From: Siphonodentalium dalli | Lineage: Eukaryota; Mollusca; Scaphopoda; Gadilida; Siphonodentaliidae | Assembly (NCBI GenBank): GCA_032622095.1 | Contig: CP136064.1 | Coordinates: 195,579,948-195,643,947, forward strand | Direction of reading: 5' to 3' | Length of the DNA: 64,000 bases | Part shown: positions 58,694 to 64,000 of the stretch, one piece after another | How the letters are laid out: each line of letters begins with the position of its first letter | How positions within the stretch are numbered: position 1 is the stretch's first letter | Program-made: the position numbers and the translations under genes | The notes under the pieces: generated by a model | What the model saw: only the letters and a program-made list of their open reading frames with translations | The model's database searches: none | Told to the model about the DNA's origin: nothing

Positions 58694-59798
58694 TTACTCG
58701 GTTTCTCTCCATTTTGCTCTAGATCTTACCATCATCCCCTCTAGTTTATGTTTCCTTATTTCTTCTAAGCTAGTTTGATATTTTTCCATCTGTTCCAATG
58801 TCTCATTAGTATTTTCCTTTTCTATTTTTTCAATTTTAGCTATAAGTTCAGTTTCTTCTTTGACTATTTTTCTTTTAATTTTTGATGATAATTCTAAAAT
58901 TTTACCTCGTATTTCCATTAGCAGTGTTTCGAAAAAAAGTTGGTCATTAATTTCTAGATGTTTTCCCTTTTCATCAAAATATTGAGATTCTATAGTCTCA
59001 ATTAATCTGTTAATTTCATTGACATAGTCTGTATTTTTCAGAAGAGAGTTATTGAATTTCCAATATCCATGGCCACGGGTAAATTCTGTCAAATTCAATT
59101 TTAATGAGATAATAGAATGATCTGTCCTATAACCTGGGTGTATATCTGCCTTTCTGGTGAGTGAAAGCATGCATTCGGACACAAGAAAGTAATCTAATCG
59201 AGCTTGTTTTATAGGTGTTTTCTTTCTCCATGTATAACGCTTTGTTTCCGGATTTATAGCCTTCAAAAGAGCTTTATGAGCAAGAGGATTATTATGTCTC
59301 ACGTAGTTCACGGAATCAAGATTTTGGTTAAGCACTATATTAAAATATCCACATACAACAAAGTTTGACTCGACAGTGGCCATATATTCACTAAGCTTTT
59401 CATAAAATTTTAGGTGGATCAGTGTTTGGCCGATATATATTTAATAATGTAAAACGCCTATTTTCAATTTCAATATCTAACGAAAGAGAATTCCCTACTT
59501 CATCACGCTTGATGTCATGGATCTTACATTCAAAAGAATGTCGGAGTAGAATAGCGACACCTCTCGATGATGTAGAAAAACTGTTAATGTAACACTCGTA
59601 CCCCCATTCAAATTTTATATTATTTTCCTGATTGTTTCCGAAGTGCACATCTTGTAAGCAGATTATGTCAAATTTCTTACTTTTTAAGTAGTCAAATACA
59701 TCTCGTCTCTTCTGGCGATCGCACAGACCCCGACAATTCATAGACATTATATCTATCGACATGGTATAGTATAAATTTGAAATGTGACAAACAGACAA
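58694..59798 (-). pseudogene. LINE ORF2 apurinic-type endonuclease
   Basis: 59798-59400 reads MSMNCRGLCD, FDIICLQDVHFG, SRGVAILLR and LLNIYRPN. A one-base frameshift near 59400 leads to KFYEKLSEYMATVE, VVCGYFNIVLN, ARLDYFLVSE and TDHSIISLKL. The GDFN catalytic motif is GYFN, an Asp to Tyr change. The glutamate of LQE(T)H is Asp, which may be normal for this group. The coiled-coil linker (KIEKIEKENTNETLEQMEK) follows before the reverse transcriptase. Confidence 0.85.
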
Positions 59799-60740
59799 AT
59801 GGAAACAGTTGTATGGTATACATTTATGTATTTCATAATAAGAATGTTGTTAGTATAGAGATAGACTGAAGCTATTTGAGAAGGAAGGATTGGGTGTATT
59901 TTATGGTTTTTATTCATTTATATAAATAGCGAAATTTCTCCTCAGGTATGTAAATTTAAGTAAGATAACTAAAAAAACAAAAACAAACAAACGAAGACCT
60001 GTATTCCCGAGCTTGGAAAAATTATGCAATTGTGCAATTAATTGCAGTATAATGAATACATTTAAAGATATAATACCATATATCATTGAGCAAAAGAACT
60101 GAAAATGTGTATGCCATTGCATGTATATACCATATAGTATTAGGGGGTGTACATCAAATAGTGTAATCATAGCAAATGAAATGCTAAGTACGGCCTACTT
60201 ATAACTCATACCAACAAATACATGTATTATTGTTGGCTCAATTTAAAGAATTCCTGCCTTATACTGGTTTATGTAGACATATAATAATAAAATTGGATAA
60301 AGAGTAACTTTCTCTTTTCAACCAACAAAGTGTGGCCACAATACGATAGATACGTATTTCTAATACTAGGTCCCACATAGATAAAAGGTTGCAAACCACA
60401 CATCCCGTGAATCAAGATGTCTTTTTATAATGTTTATTTTATTTTATATTTTTTGAGAAACAATTCGAATTATGAAAAAAAGAATTTGAAAATATATCCA
60501 TTTAAATAAAAAATATATATCCATATATACGACATATACCGTGGTATTTGAATTGTAAATAGAAATCTATTTTTTGTTCAGCAACAAAAAAGGGCTACAT
60601 CAAGAACATTAAATTTGGGTTCAGTATTTGAGATTGGGGCGGTGGGTTAACAGAAACACGCAAATATCTTATTTTTACCTAACAAAGTATATACAGTACA
60701 TGTTAATTCCAATCAGTTTTTCTATTAATCACTTTGAGAA
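59799..60740 (-). other. Spacer between LINE ORF1 and ORF2
   Basis: About 940 bp, AT-rich, with no recognisable coding. Unusually long for an L1-type element, so it may hold an unrecognised insertion or a decayed end of ORF1. Confidence 0.5.
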
Positions 60741-61310
60741 CTATTTTCGTTTTTCTGAGTCTTTTCTGATCACTTCGTCTATGTCGTCATTGATGTCAAA
60801 TTTTATTTTCCTTCCATTAAGCAGCCTCGCCCAAATAAACCCATTTTTGTGGAATGCAAATTTTATTTCCCTGTGGTTGAATAGTCTATTCATCAAGTCC
60901 ATGTTATCCTTTGTTAGTAGGTCACGAATTTTCACTTCCCTCTTGGAGCCACCATCAGCTATCTCAAATGTGAATTTCCTTAAGTCAAAAACCATCCTTC
61001 TAACTTTAGATTGGTTCAATTTAACCACACAGGGTGGGGCGATTTTGTTTTTAATAGATGGAAGTCTGTGAGCTGCTGCAACATCTGCAGGTGATATTTT
61101 CACTTTCGCTTGGGAGGTATTTACTATATTACATATTCTGTCTGTTATTGTGTCCTCATTTTCACCTTCCCGAATCTTGAGTCCAAGAAACCGTAGGCAG
61201 ACTTTATTAGAATATTGCTCTGCATTATTCAGCCCGGATTTTAGCACTTTGATTTCATTCTCTTGTTTCGATATTTGCTTCGTTAAGTTATTAAAGTGAT
61301 GTGAAACGTA
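60741..61310 (-). pseudogene. LINE ORF1 protein
   Basis: From about 61310 the frame reads LTKQISKQENEIKVLKSGL, a heptad-rich coiled coil, then NKVCLRFLGLKIREGENED, AHRLPS and VVKLNQSKVRRMVFDLRKF, resembling the RRM-like and C-terminal RNA-binding region of L1 ORF1 proteins that coat the element's RNA. Open for 168 codons from Met at 61247 to the stop; the true N-terminus upstream is not clear. The C-terminus is charged (DEVIRKDSEKRK). Confidence 0.75.
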
Positions 61311-61319
61311 AATTGAACC

Positions 61320-62090
61320 TCACAATTGAGTTCCCTGCTTCATTCTGTGGGAAGAGTGAATAAAATAACTCAGATACACGAAATCCCCCATCCTGAAGTC
61401 AGTTTGTACACATTATACGGCCATTCGGCTAACTATTTCTATTTCACCAATCGTCCCGATTAATCTCGCCATAATAACACGAAAAAACAAACCGATACGT
61501 TGTCTTGTGCAGTCACGGAAATGCCCGAGCACTTCCGACTCGATTGGGATTGAATCGGGTTTCGTTCTCAGAAATGGCATCTAGGGAGGATGACCGTTCG
61601 CTGGAATAGCGTCACATCAGAATATTAAAGCGAAAAACAAATTGACATCGCAATCGGTAGTCAATTCGACAGGGAAGGAATAGAAAGGGAATTGTTGCGT
61701 GAAATCACAAACGGAAGAACATTGGCCGAGTTAGTGGCAAAGATTATAATCGAACAGTGATCGAGAGGTAATAATTCCAAAATGTTACTATTTACCGAAT
61801 TTTTGCATCAATCTGGCCATCGATCTATATACGTCGATGATCTGACCGCAAGCACAGTACCGTGCAGAAAGAGTTGTCTTACTTTTGTAACTCAAAACTG
61901 TTTAATTACATTATACCTGTACAATAGTACAATAATTGGTAACCGTATTCAATGTGCCATTACAGACCATTTGTTAGCTCATTGGCCATGAAATATTTTT
62001 AAGGGCAAATTCTGTTGTCAAGCTTTTGTCAGCACTATTCATTCTGATAGATGATAACTATAATGGAAGGCCTTTTTCACATGTATTAGC
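61320..62090. other. No feature recognised
   Basis: Between the LINE and the CTTAAG-palindrome cluster. The 69-codon ORF at 61782-61991 has no family resemblance. Confidence 0.45.
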
Positions 62091-62422
62091 TAATTGCACT
62101 TTAGCGTAAGTGAATTACACTTAAGCGTAATGTATTACACTCAGGTGTAATGCGCACATATAAAGCGTAGTTCACTTGCGCTTAACCGTATGATGTAGAT
62201 AAAGCATTACTCCTATGAGTACTGGTCATTCATTTTCATTGATAGATTAATTACACTTAATCGTAAATGAATTATGCTTAAGCGATTATACGAGAAGCCG
62301 TTTTCACATTTATTCTGATTCTGCTTAATCGCAAATCATTTACGCTCAAGTGTAAATCATTTGCACTTAAGAGCAAATCATTTATACTTAAATACAAATC
62401 ATATGCGCTTTAGCGGAAATAG

Positions 62423-63222
62423 TATGGGAGGCCCTTTTCACATTTATTATTTATTTGCGCTTAAGCGCAAATATTTGTGTTTAAGCGTAAATCATTTGCG
62501 CTTAAGCGCAAATATGTGTCTATCAATTTATTTGCGCTTGAGCGCAAATACCTAACACTCCCTTACATCCCTCTGATGTGAATGATTGAGTCCATCTCAT
62601 ATTATATTATCATGGGCCCATAGTAGTAGCCCCATACAGACTGGAAAGTTGAAAAAAGAAATCCATATGCATATCAGCATCTCTGTCCCTGGTGTCCCAA
62701 GAATTGGTGCCTCACTCCCAGAGCTCATGTATATTTTATTATCTCCTGCACAGATATATACTATTTCCATGGCCATAAATAGGGAATTAGGGGTTACTGG
62801 GGTTTGCTTCCCTCATATGGTGTACTCATTGACTTGAAGTAGGGGAAAACCCCTATTTTCATAATATCAGCATCCCTGTCCCCAAGAATTTGTGTCTCCA
62901 TCTCAGAGATATAGTATATTTTATAAAAGAGACATATCCTACATAGATCTATATCATTTCCATGGTCATAAAACAGATCTTGGGGTTTCTGGGGGATTGT
63001 TTCCCTCATATGGTGGGGCTATATCAACTTTAGTGATGTGTTTAGGCCTGTGCCATGTAAAATTAATTCAGGGGGGATCAATGCATATTGATTTTTATTT
63101 GCGCTTAAGTGCAAATGATTTTCGCTTAAGCGCAAATATGATCTATTTGCTTAAGCGCAAATGATAGAGGCTATTTGTGCTTAAGCGTAAATAAATAATA
63201 TATGTGAAAAGGGCCTCCCATA
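62423..63222. repeat. Inverted repeat framing the palindrome cluster
   Basis: TATGGGAGGCCCTTTTCACA at 62423-62442 is matched by TGTGAAAAGGGCCTCCCATA at about 63203-63222. A second inverted pair, GAGTCCATCTCATATTATAT near 62589 and ATATTATATGAGATGGACTC-like sequence near 63418-63437, lies outside it on the right. So the arrangement is nested and uneven. Confidence 0.8.
62660..63035 (+). repeat. Tandem direct duplication of about 200 bp
   Basis: ATATCAGCATC.CTGTCCC, CCAAGAATT, TATATTTTAT, ATTTCCATGG.CATAAA and TTCCCTCATATGGTG occur at 62672-62822 and again at 62866-63017. It sits at the centre of the nested inverted repeats. Confidence 0.85.
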
Positions 63223-63832
63223 CAATAGATCACATTTATGCCAATTTATGCTAAAGCGCAAATATATTATTAGACACATATTTTTTGCGCTTGAGCGAAA
63301 TTGATTTACACTAATAAATAATATATTTGAAAAGGCTGTCTCCCATGCGATTCCCTCTAAATTCAAATTTACTCTGGCAATAAGACATCAATCAAACATC
63401 GGGTTTAGACTCCCCCATATAATATGAGATGGACTCAATTATTCAGACAGAGGAAATCAGTTGGAGTTAGGTATTTGCTTAAGCATTATTCATTTTAATT
63501 ATGCTTAAGTGTAAATTAGTTTCGCGCTTAAGCGTAAATGAAGTACGCTCAAACGTAATTCATATACACTCTCATTGAACTCCCCTCAAGCTGAAATGGA
63601 TGCAACCGCATTACTAATGCCAGTAACCTACATAAGGTTATACCAATATACATGAGGTATATGGGGAGCCAAATTAACATTTAATAAATAATAGAGCTTA
63701 AGCGATATAATTGAGCTTAAGCGATATAATAAGGGAAGATATAATTGCGATTAAGTTCAATAAGGAAATATCTAATTGCGCTTAGCACAATAAGGAATAT
63801 CTTATTGCACTTAAAGGTACTCAACCCGATAA

Positions 63833-63998
63833 AACTCCTCTCAATTACTATTTCAATGGCTTCGGGGGTCAAAAATATTTGATTCGAGTCGAGGAAGTCA
63901 CCCATCAAAGCTCAGATTTGTTAGATATCGATTTTAGAAATCTATTATTTTTCATTATCGGGAATTCTTTCTGGCCCAGAAGACAGTCAAAATTTCAT
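63833..63998 (+). repeat. Dispersed repeat, copy 2
   Basis: Partner of 10670-10850; continues to the window edge. Confidence 0.7.
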
Positions 63999-64000
63999 TA

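Larger units (their letters stand above)
55900..61310 (-). mobile_element. Nearly full-length Tx1/L1-like LINE, inactivated
   Basis: Read on the minus strand the order is coiled-coil/RRM-like ORF1 (61310-60741), a spacer of about 940 bp, then ORF2 with endonuclease (59798-58694), reverse transcriptase (58690-57550) and a C-terminal domain with a Cys/His cluster (to 56078). This two-ORF layout is that of the L1/Tx1 group. At least five frameshifts or stops interrupt ORF2. The 3' end is not sharply defined; the tract 55500-56077 is probably 3' UTR plus flank. Further fragments of the same group lie at 32530-33105 and 41440-42270. Confidence 0.87.
62095..63800. repeat. Cluster of CTTAAG-centred palindromes (TTGCGCTTAAGCGCAA type)
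   Basis: At least twenty-five copies of a 16-20 bp palindrome and its variants lie in about 1.7 kb. They include perfect ATTTGCGCTTAAGCGCAAAT near 62452 and 62498, and relatives such as TTACACTTAAGCGTAAT and GAGCTTAAGCGATATAAT. They cluster at 62095-62550, 63095-63300 and 63470-63800. Adjacent copies are often about 18-25 bp apart. Nothing coding. Confidence 0.9.

Noticed and set aside
62095-63800. Possible tRNA or rRNA genes in the palindrome cluster
   Set aside because: Stems are simple two-sided palindromes without cloverleaf order, anticodon loop or B box.

Overview
The window reads as AT-rich nuclear DNA from a metazoan. Genes are interrupted by GT-AG introns, non-LTR retrotransposons and PIF/Harbinger-type DNA transposon remnants are present, and Helitron-type termini, foldback elements and minisatellites are dense. 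The mix of CR1/Jockey-like and Tx1/L1-like LINEs, an MADF-plus-DDE Harbinger, and a cysteine-rich invertebrate-type multi-exon gene suggests a marine invertebrate. A mollusc or another lophotrochozoan is my guess; a lancelet cannot be excluded. Nothing prokaryotic was seen.

Region by region. 1-11.2 kb holds no recognisable gene, only repeats and hairpins, including members of a short TAGATC-ended foldback family with 9-bp target duplications. 11.2-16.5 kb carries one apparently intact five-exon gene for a cytosolic sulfotransferase (295 aa); its introns hold a tandem duplication and nested MITE-like elements. 17.3-20.4 kb is a Helitron-related zone with two 5' termini, two 3' termini in opposite orientation and a tandem array of about 140-bp half-units. 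21.3-23.6 kb is a 5'-truncated CR1/Jockey-like LINE. 23.7-29.8 kb is a giant imperfect palindrome of about 6 kb, with minisatellite in both inner arms and a pivot hairpin at 27.3 kb. 30.6-33.1 kb contains a 950-bp foldback element and two abutting LINE fragments. 33.1-36.8 kb is a decayed PIF/Harbinger transposon whose MADF-domain ORF and DDE transposase converge. 39.0-41.3 kb is a 2.3-kb element with terminal inverted repeats, followed by further LINE fragments.

47.2-54.3 kb is the most gene-like anonymous region. It has a four-exon minus-strand gene (751 aa; AT-hook-like N-terminus, cysteine cluster, one C2H2 finger) that converges tail-to-tail on a plus-strand gene ending in a PHD-like finger. 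At least two further minus-strand exons lie behind the plus-strand gene. I suspect, without proof, that these form a multi-gene mobile element or an expanded transposon-derived family. 56.1-61.3 kb is a nearly full-length but inactivated Tx1/L1-like LINE on the minus strand. 62.1-63.8 kb is a cluster of palindromic motifs built on CTTAAG (TTGCGCTTAAGCGCAA and variants) inside a nested direct and inverted duplication.

Apart from the sulfotransferase, and perhaps the 47-54 kb genes, everything recognisable is mobile DNA or repeats. All splice sites, frames and alignments were read by eye; no database search was possible.
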